Shown: positions 8,464 through 16,614 of the stretch, piece after piece
Layout of the letters: every line of letters begins with the position of its first letter
Numbering within the stretch: position 1 is the first letter of the stretch
DNA from: CAMDKS01 sp964402975
GTDB lineage: Bacteria > Bdellovibrionota_B > Oligoflexia > Oligoflexales > RGVZ01
Assembly (NCBI GenBank): GCA_964402975.1
Contig: CAYOEM010000007.1
Coordinates: 1-64,000, forward strand
Length of the DNA stretch: 64,000 bases
Direction of reading: 5' to 3'
Notes under the pieces: generated by a model
The model's database searches: none
The model's input: the letters and a program-made list of their open reading frames with translations, nothing else
Told to the model about the DNA's origin: nothing
Made by a program: the position numbers and the translations under genes

Positions 8464-9832
8464 AATGTTGCCTTCGTCTCTGATTCACATATTTTTCACT
8501 AGTTCCACGCGAGATAATTTCGTACAACACCGCGTTTTTGCCTTCCTGATGCCGAAGAATTCGACCAAGCCTCTGTACATGTTCGCGCACGGTTCCACTT
8601 CCAGAGAGAACCACGCCAACGCTGGCCTCGGGCACATCCACGCCTTCGTTTAGTACCTTTGACGTTGCAATAACTCTTATTTGACCTTGCTTGAACGACT
8701 CCAAAATACGAGTCCTCTCCAGGGGCTTGGTATGATGTGTCAAAACGGGAACAAAAAATTGTCGCCCAATGTTATATGCCAATGAGTTTTCATCGGTAAA
8801 CACGATGACTCGTTCACCTCGATGCAGCTGTAAAATACGCCAAAGCTCCAAAAGCTTGTTGGACGCGGCGTGGGCCAGTCGTTTTTGCTCCCTGAAAGCC
8901 TGCATGGCCGTCCGACCTTGAGGTGACCTCGCCGACAACGCCACAAATTGCGCCCACCCATCGCCATCGGCAAAGTTAATACGCGCCTGTCTGAGAAAAG
9001 CTTTGTATACGCTCCGAGCATGGTTATAGCGTGTCAATTCGTCTGGAGTCATTTCGACTTCAACTTGTACGACTTTATAAGGTGCCAGCGTCTTTTCCTC
9101 GAGTTCGCCAAATCGCCCCTCAAAAACCAAGTCACCGACCAGGTCATAAAGACGCTCCTCGCCACCATCGGCTCGTTCGATAGTCGCCGATAACCCCAAC
9201 CTAAAGGGTGCGATCAGCGTTTGTGCAATCATGGAATATCCGGGGGCAGGCAAATGATGGCATTCGTCAAAAATTACAAAACCAAACTTTGGTCCGAGGC
9301 GTTCTGCGTGTAAAGCCGCCGAGTCGTAGGTCGCAACTGTAATATCTTTAATATCATGGGACCCGCCTCCCAGCAGACCGACGTCTATTGAGAAAAACTT
9401 TACTAACACGTCGCGCCACTGATTCATAAGATCGATCGTCGGCACACAAATCAAAGTCGGACGCCTAACCTCCGACATACACATAACGGCCAGCACAGTC
9501 TTTCCGGCACCAGTCGGTAAGCTCACAACACCTCTGCGCCCCGCTTTTGTCCATTCGGTGATCGCCGTGACTTGGTGGGATCTTGGGACGATAGGATTTT
9601 TCAAATCAAGCGGCAGTAGATTGTAAGAGCGGGCTAGGTCATTAAATTTAATACCGGATCCACGAAGAGCCAGAGCAATCTCGCGGTAGTGATGGCCCTC
9701 CCCTCGCCAATTACGAGTTCTGGTGTCGAACTGAACCCAATCTGACAAGATGGACAAAGCAGCTTCTTCGAAACTTTCGAGAACAATCGTTCCACGATCA
9801 AATCGGATGGACGCAGAATTGCCGGTTTCCAT
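8426..9832 (-). CDS. XPB/Rad25-family DNA helicase
   Basis: 468 residues from the ATG at 9832, chosen because GAGG lies eight bases upstream; the reading frame stays open to 9985 but without a good ribosome site. Superfamily 2 helicase of the XPB type, used in nucleotide excision repair and transcription in eukaryotes and archaea. Motifs: NPIVPRSHQ (Q-like), Walker A SLPTGAGKTVL, VPTIDLMNQW, DECHH (motif II), LGLSATIERADGGEE, IVFTDENSLAYNI, STSKVLNEGVDVPEA-like motif V, and QRLGRILRHQEGKN (motif VI). The C-terminal half resembles archaeal XPB closely, including YEIISRGTSE...NQRRRQHY. The RED motif reads R-A-D here. First gene of the repair operon. Confidence 0.9.
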   Translation of the reverse strand: METGNSASIRFDRGTIVLESFEEAALSILSDWVQFDTRTRNWRGEGHHYREIALALRGSGIKFNDLARSYNLLPLDLKNPIVPRSHQVTAITEWTKAGRRGVVSLPTGAGKTVLAVMCMSEVRRPTLICVPTIDLMNQWRDVLVKFFSIDVGLLGGGSHDIKDITVATYDSAALHAERLGPKFGFVIFDECHHLPAPGYSMIAQTLIAPFRLGLSATIERADGGEERLYDLVGDLVFEGRFGELEEKTLAPYKVVQVEVEMTPDELTRYNHARSVYKAFLRQARINFADGDGWAQFVALSARSPQGRTAMQAFREQKRLAHAASNKLLELWRILQLHRGERVIVFTDENSLAYNIGRQFFVPVLTHHTKPLERTRILESFKQGQIRVIATSKVLNEGVDVPEASVGVVLSGSGTVREHVQRLGRILRHQEGKNAVLYEIISRGTSEKYVNQRRRQHYAYQGARSGYNS

Positions 9833-10022
9833 AGCCAATGCCTCGAAAACATTGAGGATTAAGTTCTGCCTAGAGCATACATCGTGGGGCATTCGTAGCA
9901 ACTTAATTCTCTGACGCGTAACGGCTAGGTAACCAACCAAAAATACACCTGAAATAATGCCCGAGGTGCCATGAACGGGAGACATTGAATTTGTTTAGAT
10001 GAATTTTTGAACACCAAAGATA

Positions 10023-11297
10023 CTAGTGAGACACATCCCAGCGCTTGGGATTTCTTCCAATGATGACGGCCGCCATGAACTTGGGAACGTATTCTGCGGT
10101 CTCCTTGGGTAACATATACCGGATCTGCCAGAAGTCGCTTGAGCGCTCTTTGTTTACGGTGGCTGCAATCTGTAGTCGCTTCACGCGATTTTGACCGGTG
10201 TTATAGGAAGCCACTGCGAGCAGGTAGCGTTCAGTACCAAACATGCGCAAAAGATCTGTGAAATAATCTGCCGCTGCTGCGGTGGACCTGGATAAGTCAC
10301 GCCGTTCATCCAGCGCTTTTGAAACTTTTAGATTATATTCTCGCGCGGTTTCCGGCATGAACTGCCAGGGACCGAAAGCCCCAACTGGACTAACAACATC
10401 AGCCTGGAAGTTTGATTCAACCCAGACAATGAATCCTAATTCAACGGGCAAGCCCTTGTCCGCGAGCACACGTTCAATTTGAGGCCACATCAAGTCCTTT
10501 CTTTCCAAAAGTTGCTTGTGGTAGCCGCCTCTCGTGAAGTTTTTCAGGTGCCGCTCAACTTCTCTGACGAATCGTGGATCCATGGCCGTCGGTGGAGGAT
10601 CACCGAACCGCCGTGATATCGCCACGATCTCGTCCCATATGAATTTACGCTCTGGGGTCATCTCAACCCGACTTTTTGCAGCACGCTTTGACTTTGTCCC
10701 AAACAGCCGCGCACTGAAAGTTCCGCTGAATATCCCCAAGTCACCCTGACTCGGCCGCGTAGAATTTTTACCATCTCCGGCGATTTCATCTTTTTCTGAA
10801 GTAGGCAATCTTGCAAATCCCATCAGGCCCCCTCCAAAAAACAACCCACCGGCCAACAACGCCAAAACCATTGTTATGAGCACTCCTGCCAGCACACTCT
10901 TCCCATTTGAAAAAGCCGCCTTGTTGGCATGAACGAATCGCGTCGGCAAAATACTAAACTTCGTCAGCTTGGTTACCTGCAAAGCATTCCACCATGAACT
11001 TTGAAACGTCGATATTTGACCCAAAGTTATCCGGTCACCGGCCTTGAGAATCACGGGAGCGCCTATCTTCTTACCGTTTTTAAACGTTCCAAACTGGCTC
11101 CCCATATCTTTGAATCGTATCGCCCCAGATGGATCATGATAAATGCATGCGTGGGTGGGACTTACACTCGGATCGTCTTTGACTTTGATGGCACAGTTCT
11201 CACCGGATCCAATAAACAAGTACTCACCGGGGCCAATCGAAAAGGCCTGTCCCGAGCAAGGACCTGTTTTAAATTTAATGGAAAAGCGGCGTGCCAT
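10023..11297 (-). CDS. FHA domain-lytic transglycosylase fusion protein
   Basis: 424 residues. Cytoplasmic FHA domain at residues 1-100 (FIGSGENC, SPTHACIYHD, FGTFKNGKKIG), then a single membrane helix near 135-160 (LITMVLALLAGGLFFGGGLMG), then a periplasmic SLT domain from about 255. The SLT part shows the MltD/Slt70 signature: WVESNFQ with the likely catalytic Glu, SPVGAFGPWQFMPETA, and ASYNTGQNRV. Lytic transglycosylases cleave the MurNAc-GlcNAc bond of peptidoglycan. FHA domains bind phosphothreonine, so the layout suggests wall cleavage tied to cytoplasmic phosphorylation; that is inference. Third and last gene of an FHA cluster, starting 14 bases after the previous stop. Confidence 0.88.
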   Translation of the reverse strand: MARRFSIKFKTGPCSGQAFSIGPGEYLFIGSGENCAIKVKDDPSVSPTHACIYHDPSGAIRFKDMGSQFGTFKNGKKIGAPVILKAGDRITLGQISTFQSSWWNALQVTKLTKFSILPTRFVHANKAAFSNGKSVLAGVLITMVLALLAGGLFFGGGLMGFARLPTSEKDEIAGDGKNSTRPSQGDLGIFSGTFSARLFGTKSKRAAKSRVEMTPERKFIWDEIVAISRRFGDPPPTAMDPRFVREVERHLKNFTRGGYHKQLLERKDLMWPQIERVLADKGLPVELGFIVWVESNFQADVVSPVGAFGPWQFMPETAREYNLKVSKALDERRDLSRSTAAAADYFTDLLRMFGTERYLLAVASYNTGQNRVKRLQIAATVNKERSSDFWQIRYMLPKETAEYVPKFMAAVIIGRNPKRWDVSH

Positions 11298-11311
11298 AAA
11301 TTGCTTAAACC

Positions 11312-12901
11312 CTAACGGGCTCCTCCTTGTAATTTAACCTCAAAACGAAGATTTTGATCTCCAAGCCTCAAAACACTACCGAGCCCGAGAAGGCGTGATT
11401 CGCCAACGAGCCAGCCATTAATACGGTCTCGAGCAGGCTTTGCTGGAGTATAGATCGCCTTGTTACCATCGATAATAATGGATCCGTGATGAAGCCAACT
11501 TATTCCTCGTCCAGATATGGGTATCGATCCGCGTCGCAAGGCCATTTTTGAAAGGACTGTCTCGCCTGGTGGAAGCGGTATGGTTTGACCGGCGTAAGAG
11601 CCTCCGATGTACACCAAACGAGCCGTGCAGTTTGGCTTTCTAAATGGACAATCAGAATGATCGGGCTTCACGACCGATCGGCAAGAACTGCAAGAAACTT
11701 TCTTGCCACGACGCCTCAAGATCAACATTATTACGACAGCCGTTGCGGCTGACAGAATAATGCCCACGATCACAAAAAAGTGACTGTTATCCTGATGAGC
11801 TCCGTCACTAGACTCCACCTCTGAACCAGCTGAGTCTGCCTTCGTTATCCCGGTAGATGTAGCACTCACCCCAAGCTCTGGGATAACAAAACCAACATTG
11901 TAGACATTACTTTCAAAGGTTGTGTCGTGGTAGGTGACACTGACACTCAGTTCAAGCGGCTGATCTTCAACGGCAATTGACGGCGCCTGCACATCGACGG
12001 CATATTCGTTTTGAAGTAAAGCTATGACATTCTTTACGGCTGCGTTCATTTCAACAGGTCCACTGACCCGGTGAACATAGCCCCCACTGTCTTGAGCTAC
12101 CGCACTCAAGTCAAACGGGGTTATTCCCACAACATCTCCGAAAGACACAAAGAAGACACGCACACCCTGATCAAGCAGGCTTCGCCAGCAGTTTTGCCCT
12201 CGAAATCGTTCTGTTGAGGGAGAATCGCCGGGCGGAGACAACATAACTAAGACTTTTTGATCGGCCTTGCGAAACCCCGACAGATCCCACGCATGAAAGC
12301 GCTCCGCTGCCACGCAGAGGGTGTTAGCCATGGCTGGCCCCTCGCCCTCTGCATCCAGGGACTGCAGCTGCTGTAAAATTCGATTAATGTTGTCACTTTT
12401 TTGCGGCGTAACATCAGCGATGACCCTGGCGCTATCCTCGGAGATGGCTGCGACTGTTAGCATCTCTGCCGGAAGCTGCTTCAGTAATTCTCCAACGTCT
12501 GCTCGAATCTCATCAAGTGCGCGCGGCTTAAGCTTGCGATTCAAACTAAAACCGACAAACATAGCTCGCTTTAGTTCGGCACCAGCCGATCCATTAAGAG
12601 TCAAAGACTCCACATCGGCCGGGGCGGCCGAGACGTTGGAAAAATTAATCCTAACCATCGAGCGATCAATCGTGGAAATAGGAAATCGTTGCGCTCCATT
12701 AACCTCTTGCGCGCTAAATATTATCCTGATTTTTTTGTTTTCCGCGTGTCGCACTTCAAGAACGTCGACCACCCTATTTGTTGCTGGCCTATCGTCATCT
12801 TTCGCCTGAACGGAACCAAAAGTGACACAACAAAGCAGCAAAGCCATCGCCAAGTGACGGCCAATTTTTACGTTAGTGAATTGGGTCAACTGCGAAGCCA
12901 T
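11312..12901 (-). CDS. Secreted von Willebrand A-like domain protein with membrane helix and FHA domain
   Basis: 529 residues. Signal peptide (MALLLCCVTFGSVQA) then a periplasmic region of about 330 residues with von Willebrand A-like strands: VLVMLSPPGDSPSTERF in place of a canonical DxSxS, and VRVFFVSFGDVVG. A membrane helix (FFVIVGIILSAATAVVIMLIL) at about residue 370 is followed by a CSSCRSVV...C cysteine cluster and a C-terminal FHA domain (ISGRGISWLHHGSIIIDG, LRLGDQNLRFEV). The topology mirrors the next gene: signal binding inside, wall or protein contact outside. Its ATG overlaps the end of the upstream FHA gene by 16 bases. No characterised homologue recognised. Confidence 0.78.
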   Translation of the reverse strand: MASQLTQFTNVKIGRHLAMALLLCCVTFGSVQAKDDDRPATNRVVDVLEVRHAENKKIRIIFSAQEVNGAQRFPISTIDRSMVRINFSNVSAAPADVESLTLNGSAGAELKRAMFVGFSLNRKLKPRALDEIRADVGELLKQLPAEMLTVAAISEDSARVIADVTPQKSDNINRILQQLQSLDAEGEGPAMANTLCVAAERFHAWDLSGFRKADQKVLVMLSPPGDSPSTERFRGQNCWRSLLDQGVRVFFVSFGDVVGITPFDLSAVAQDSGGYVHRVSGPVEMNAAVKNVIALLQNEYAVDVQAPSIAVEDQPLELSVSVTYHDTTFESNVYNVGFVIPELGVSATSTGITKADSAGSEVESSDGAHQDNSHFFVIVGIILSAATAVVIMLILRRRGKKVSCSSCRSVVKPDHSDCPFRKPNCTARLVYIGGSYAGQTIPLPPGETVLSKMALRRGSIPISGRGISWLHHGSIIIDGNKAIYTPAKPARDRINGWLVGESRLLGLGSVLRLGDQNLRFEVKLQGGAR

Positions 12902-13692
12902 TTGACATACGCCTCCAAATGACCCATTTCAACAGCATCAGAGTCGACCAAGACTTGACCGACATTAGCTTCACGACCATTAACGCGAATCAGCCTATAA
13001 TCCTTTGCCCAATTGATTTTACACTCTTTCGATGATGCTTCGAGCGTCAACACGTGTGCCGAAAGATTTGCATCAGGAATGCAAATTTCAAGCCCTGCCT
13101 GGGACCCGATCCGGTTAATGCCATGAATCAGTCGGAAATCCTGTCCGGTGCAAACGCCTCGGTTGAAGACCAACCAACCACACACCATCTCCAATGGCAG
13201 AGTCTGGGCCGGCATATGGATCGGCGAGGGTGCAACTGGCATAACATGACCGGGCGCTGAAGGTTCGGCGCTTCGATAAATGCAGTGTACTTCACCAATC
13301 GTTATCAGACAGCCATCGTCCAAAGCGCGGCGGCCGGAAATAGCGTCATTGTTGACCTTCACGACACGGTTAGCAGCAACTGGGGTTATATGCGCCTCAC
13401 CCGCCCCAGCTTTTATGACGGCGTGTTGACTACCCACACCAACGCCAGTGACGATACAATCATTAAGCCAAGACGATCCGATCTGTGACTCCCCCACTGG
13501 TAAACGCATATCCTCGCCACGGTGACATCCATTGAGGAAAATGAGCCAGCCTGCCACCTTGGGACCATGAAAGCCCACGGCACTTTGAACAGAACTGATG
13601 CAGTGAGATAAACCTTTACTGTTGACGTGTGAGACTCCCCAATCACTGCGCGCCAGCATGGGACATGTTTCGAAATGTTTTCGAGCGGCCAT
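12886..13692 (-). CDS. Tandem FHA-domain protein
   Basis: 268 residues, soluble, with two FHA-like halves that each open with a GWL motif: GWLIFLNGCHRGEDMRLPVG at about residue 47, and GWLVFNRGVCTGQDFRLIHG at about 168. Each continues with IGSS/IGSQ and a histidine-containing recognition loop (GSQHAVIK; LSAHVLTLE). The similar openings suggest internal duplication. AGAGGG eight bases before the ATG at 13692 supports the start. It is the first gene of the three-gene FHA cluster and could act as the adaptor that recognises a phosphorylated partner. No kinase gene is visible in the window. Confidence 0.75.
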   Translation of the reverse strand: MAARKHFETCPMLARSDWGVSHVNSKGLSHCISSVQSAVGFHGPKVAGWLIFLNGCHRGEDMRLPVGESQIGSSWLNDCIVTGVGVGSQHAVIKAGAGEAHITPVAANRVVKVNNDAISGRRALDDGCLITIGEVHCIYRSAEPSAPGHVMPVAPSPIHMPAQTLPLEMVCGWLVFNRGVCTGQDFRLIHGINRIGSQAGLEICIPDANLSAHVLTLEASSKECKINWAKDYRLIRVNGREANVGQVLVDSDAVEMGHLEAYVKWLRS

Positions 13693-13834
13693 CGCCGGGA
13701 CCCTCTAAGATATAAAATTTTAACGATTACATGGCATTAGAGTATCGGGTGATTTTGATAATGATTGACTAGACCGCCCGGCTTTGGGGTGATTTTTATG
13801 AGGAAATTGAGGGTTTTTTCGCTTTTTCGAACCG

Positions 13835-14650
13835 CTAGACCTTGGTTCTTTGACGCCGAGTCTCATACATCAGAACGCCTGCCGCCACCGAAACGTTTAG
13901 GCTATCGCAGATGCCAAGCATGGGAATCATGCAAACACGATCACTTTTTCCAAGGACCACATCACTCAAACCGTGAGCTTCACTGCCGACCATAATCGCA
14001 ACCGAACCAGTGAGGTCCTCGCGAAAAACTGGCTCACTTCGAGCGCTTAATGCGGCCGCTACTGTTTTTATTTTATTATGGCGACACCATTCAAAAAAAT
14101 CAGCGTGCTTTAAAGAGACGGTCGGAACTGAGAAAACTCCACCCAAACTAGAACGAATGACATTTGGATTCCAGACATCAACGCTCGCCCCTAAAACAAT
14201 CACGCCGTGGACATTTGCTCCATCGGCCGTTCGTAAAATAGCACCTAAATTACCGGGCTTCTCCAAATTCTCGACCACAACCGCAAAAATCGGCTCTGAA
14301 CCGGCGCGTTTCAAGATGTCAGCGGCCGAAAATTTTTTCTGGTCGAATACTGTTAAGATTCCTCCCGATCCATCTCGCGTTGCAACTTTTGCAAAAACAG
14401 TTCGGCTAACTGACGTGCACACATTTTTTGGCACCTCACGAAGGAATGCCTGACCATCTGCGTCAAGAAGCTCCCCGCAGAGAAACAACCTTTTAAGTTT
14501 GAATCCCTCGCTCAAGGCTCTCTGCCCCTCACGAACACCCTCGACCAGAAACGAATCGTCAGACTCGTCGCCTTTTCGATTTTTTAACTTAACCAGATCC
14601 TTAATCGTCTGGTTTGATGGACTTGTGATCGCGACATCAGACTTGACCAT
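13835..14650 (-). CDS. TrmH/SpoU-family RNA 2'-O-methyltransferase
   Basis: 271 residues. SPOUT-class RNA methyltransferase: N-terminal substrate-binding domain (NQTIKDLVKLKNRK ... FLVEGVREGQRAL) as in RlmB/TsnR relatives, then the trefoil-knot catalytic domain with VVENLEKPGNLGAILRTAD (motif 1), NPNVIRSSLGGVF (motif 2), MVGSEAHGLSD and SLNVSVAAGVLMYE (motif 3). It methylates rRNA or tRNA ribose; the exact target cannot be read from sequence. TGAGG lies four bases before the ATG at 14650. Begins six bases after the upstream methyltransferase, so both are probably co-expressed. Confidence 0.9.
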   Translation of the reverse strand: MVKSDVAITSPSNQTIKDLVKLKNRKGDESDDSFLVEGVREGQRALSEGFKLKRLFLCGELLDADGQAFLREVPKNVCTSVSRTVFAKVATRDGSGGILTVFDQKKFSAADILKRAGSEPIFAVVVENLEKPGNLGAILRTADGANVHGVIVLGASVDVWNPNVIRSSLGGVFSVPTVSLKHADFFEWCRHNKIKTVAAALSARSEPVFREDLTGSVAIMVGSEAHGLSDVVLGKSDRVCMIPMLGICDSLNVSVAAGVLMYETRRQRTKV

Positions 14651-14656
14651 GAAACC

Positions 14657-15517
14657 TCAACGACGCACAAAAAGAGCACTAGCGCCACTCGGTAAAACTC
14701 GGCCAGATCCTTGCTCCTTGACAACCATTTCGCCGATTTCAAATCGCCCCTCGGCACCATCGACAATACCAAGTAAAAGATTCTGAAGCGCAAGCGGCGT
14801 GTAACCGTTGCTATGACTCGATAGAAGTATAAACAAGAAATCGTCTGCCAAAATTTTTTGGATGTTATTTAAAAGCGGAACCATATGATCTTCTATTTGC
14901 CAGACCTCATTATTTGAGCCGCGACCAAAACTTGGTGGATCTAAAATAATGCCTTGATACTTGCTGCCTCTTCGCACCTCGCGCTCAACAAATTTCTGAA
15001 CATCATCGACAATCCATCGAATCGGCTTATCCTCAGCACCACTAGCTTTTGCGTTATCCCTAGCCCAGGACACACTCGTCTTTGACGCGTCGAGGTGAAC
15101 CACCTTTGCTCCAGCCATCGCACACGCTAAGGTTGAACCACCCGTGTAGGCAAACAAATTGAGGACGTTGATCTCTCTGCCGGTGCTACCTCGATTTGCA
15201 ATGAGTGTGTGGAGTGCATTCCAGTTGGAATCTTGCTCCGGAAATATTCCGAGATGCCCAAAATCCGTGAGCGAAATCTCTAGCGTCACAGGCCCCTGCT
15301 CAATCGTCCACTTTTTAGGTAAAGATCGGTTACGGACGGTCCACTTACCGTCCCCCCCTGAAAATCGTTCAAAGACGGCGTCGGCCCCCGACCATTCTTT
15401 TTTATCGAGCCTGGGTTTCCAGACTGCCTGAGCCGCAGGTCGGACAATTTTATAAGGTCCCACCTGCTCAAGTTTTTGAAAGTCCCCAGAATCAAGGAGT
15501 TTGTAGTCTTGACGCAT
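14657..15517 (-). CDS. Class I SAM-dependent methyltransferase, RlmI-like
   Basis: 286 residues. Methyltransferase of the RlmI/RlmK (COG1092) group, likely acting on 23S rRNA cytosine or guanine. SAM site: VLNLFAYTGGSTLACAMAGA near residue 120, then VVHLDASKTSVSWARDNAK; catalytic-loop motif IILDPPSFGRG. The N-terminal PUA domain of full RlmI proteins (about 400 residues) is missing, so this is the short form. GGAG ten bases upstream supports the ATG at 15517. The downstream SpoU methyltransferase is six bases away. Confidence 0.86.
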   Translation of the reverse strand: MRQDYKLLDSGDFQKLEQVGPYKIVRPAAQAVWKPRLDKKEWSGADAVFERFSGGDGKWTVRNRSLPKKWTIEQGPVTLEISLTDFGHLGIFPEQDSNWNALHTLIANRGSTGREINVLNLFAYTGGSTLACAMAGAKVVHLDASKTSVSWARDNAKASGAEDKPIRWIVDDVQKFVEREVRRGSKYQGIILDPPSFGRGSNNEVWQIEDHMVPLLNNIQKILADDFLFILLSSHSNGYTPLALQNLLLGIVDGAEGRFEIGEMVVKEQGSGRVLPSGASALFVRR

Positions 15518-15600
15518 GATTAATCAGCTCCACAATATCGGGGCTTATTAATCATAGAATTATGTTGAAATCAATAAAATTAGCCAGTAAACGCTGCTTA

Positions 15601-15888
15601 TTAACCGGCCCGCCGGTTTCGTGCGCGTCCTGCAGCGGCCTCTTTTTCTGTGGCGACTCTCTGATGATCGATCAGTGCGTCCCGCAGCTCTTCGTGACAG
15701 TCATCACAGATGGGGTGCCCGACAATTTTTCGATCCATGTCGCCCCAGGATACCAAGGACGCAACAGCTTGGTCGCTAAAGTTACGGGGCCTTAGAATGG
15801 CTTGATGTTCACAACGTGGGCATTTTTTTGTGTTCACGTGGGGCTCCAGTCTCGCCTCAGATAAGAACTGCGATTGGGGGGAAAACAT
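15601..15888 (-). CDS. Small CxxC protein, possible zinc ribbon
   Basis: 95 residues with two CxxC pairs (CPRC about residue 23, CDDC about residue 60) that could bind one zinc ion; the C-terminus is basic and alanine-rich (EKEAAAGRARNRR). No family recognised. No good ribosome site precedes the ATG at 15888, so the start is uncertain. It is divergent from the L31 gene, with which it shares a 183-base spacer. Confidence 0.5.
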   Translation of the reverse strand: MFSPQSQFLSEARLEPHVNTKKCPRCEHQAILRPRNFSDQAVASLVSWGDMDRKIVGHPICDDCHEELRDALIDHQRVATEKEAAAGRARNRRAG

Positions 15889-15898
15889 CGTAATTGCA

Positions 15899-15924
15899 GG
15901 TTATTGCCAAGAAAAATGATAACC
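15899..15924. promoter_or_regulatory. Inverted repeat in the divergent spacer upstream of L31
   Basis: GGTTAT and ATAACC are separated by 14 bases, in the shared upstream region of the CxxC protein gene and the L31 gene. It could be an operator. It does not clearly match a known Zur box, so this is only a candidate. Confidence 0.25.
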
Positions 15925-16071
15925 GACCCTATCCTCGGTGTAAACCCCCCCGGCTAAGCCATATTTACTATTGCCTTTAGGACGCATTTTGACTATCTTC
16001 CGCCGTCTATTCTCATCTGGAGCCGCACCTTTACGGCCCGTAACTATTGAGAAAGTATGGAGACATCGGCA

Positions 16072-16329
16072 ATGAAGAAAGACATCCACCCCAACTACCG
16101 CCCTGTCGTTATTAAGGACGCTTCCAATGGCTGGTCCTTTATGACCCGTTCTACGGTAAACACAACTGAAACTACCAAGTGGGAAGACGGTAAAGAATAC
16201 CCCATGATCACGGTAGAAACGACGAGCGCATCTCATCCGTTCTTCACAGGTAAACATAAAGTTGTAGACACCGCTGGCCGGATCGAAAAGTTCAAGCGAA
16301 AATACGAAAAAGCAGGCGTCAAAGCCTGA
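16072..16329 (+). CDS. rpmE2: Ribosomal protein bL31, type B (zinc-free)
   Basis: 85 residues from the ATG at 16072; GGAGA eight bases before it makes this the right start rather than the ATG at 16057. Protein of the 50S subunit. The sequence MKKDIHPNYRPVV, then EYPMITVETTSASHPFFTGK and a basic C-terminus, is typical of the long, type B form. It has no cysteine, so it cannot bind zinc. In other bacteria such C-minus copies replace the zinc form under zinc limitation, usually under Zur control; whether a second L31 exists here is unknown. Followed by a strong terminator. Confidence 0.93.
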   Translation: MKKDIHPNYRPVVIKDASNGWSFMTRSTVNTTETTKWEDGKEYPMITVETTSASHPFFTGKHKVVDTAGRIEKFKRKYEKAGVKA

Positions 16330-16353
16330 TCAATGTATCCTCCGAAGTTTATC

Positions 16354-16388
16354 AACCGCTGATTTCAATGATCAGCGGTTGTTTTTTT
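16354..16388 (+). terminator. Rho-independent terminator after rpmE2
   Basis: Perfect 10-bp stem AACCGCTGAT/ATCAGCGGTT with a 7-base loop, followed by GTTTTTTT. It lies 25 bases after the L31 stop. Confidence 0.93.
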
Positions 16389-16614
16389 GCTCGCTTTTTA
16401 GGCGATTCGTTTGATTATTGTCGGATAATATTTTGTCTAAAAAATTTAGCTGGTTAGCGCTTTACTTGAAGAATATGGTGGCATCTACCTCTAACTATAT
16501 GCACATTATCAGGATTCTGTCGTGTCCGTAGGGACTTAGAAGGACGCAAGATCTCTCCTATATATAGATAGAAGAGACCATTCGTTTCAATACATTCGCC
16601 TTTGGGAGCGGGTT
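16389..16614 (+). promoter_or_regulatory. topA leader region
   Basis: AT-rich stretch between the L31 terminator and the topA start, probably holding the topA promoter and leader. It contains short potential hairpins: GTCC-GTAG-GGAC near 16525, and TCTCT...AGAGA flanking a TATATATAG core near 16550-16575. No gene and no recognised riboswitch. Confidence 0.35.

Noticed and set aside
12321..12809. 162-codon open frame on the plus strand
   Set aside because: Antisense to the von Willebrand/FHA gene, with a Ser-rich sequence and no ribosome site; a shadow frame.
10023..13692. FHA proteins as part of a type VI secretion system
   Set aside because: No tss, hcp or vgrG gene is present in the window; the transglycosylase and von Willebrand-like domains suggest envelope signalling instead.
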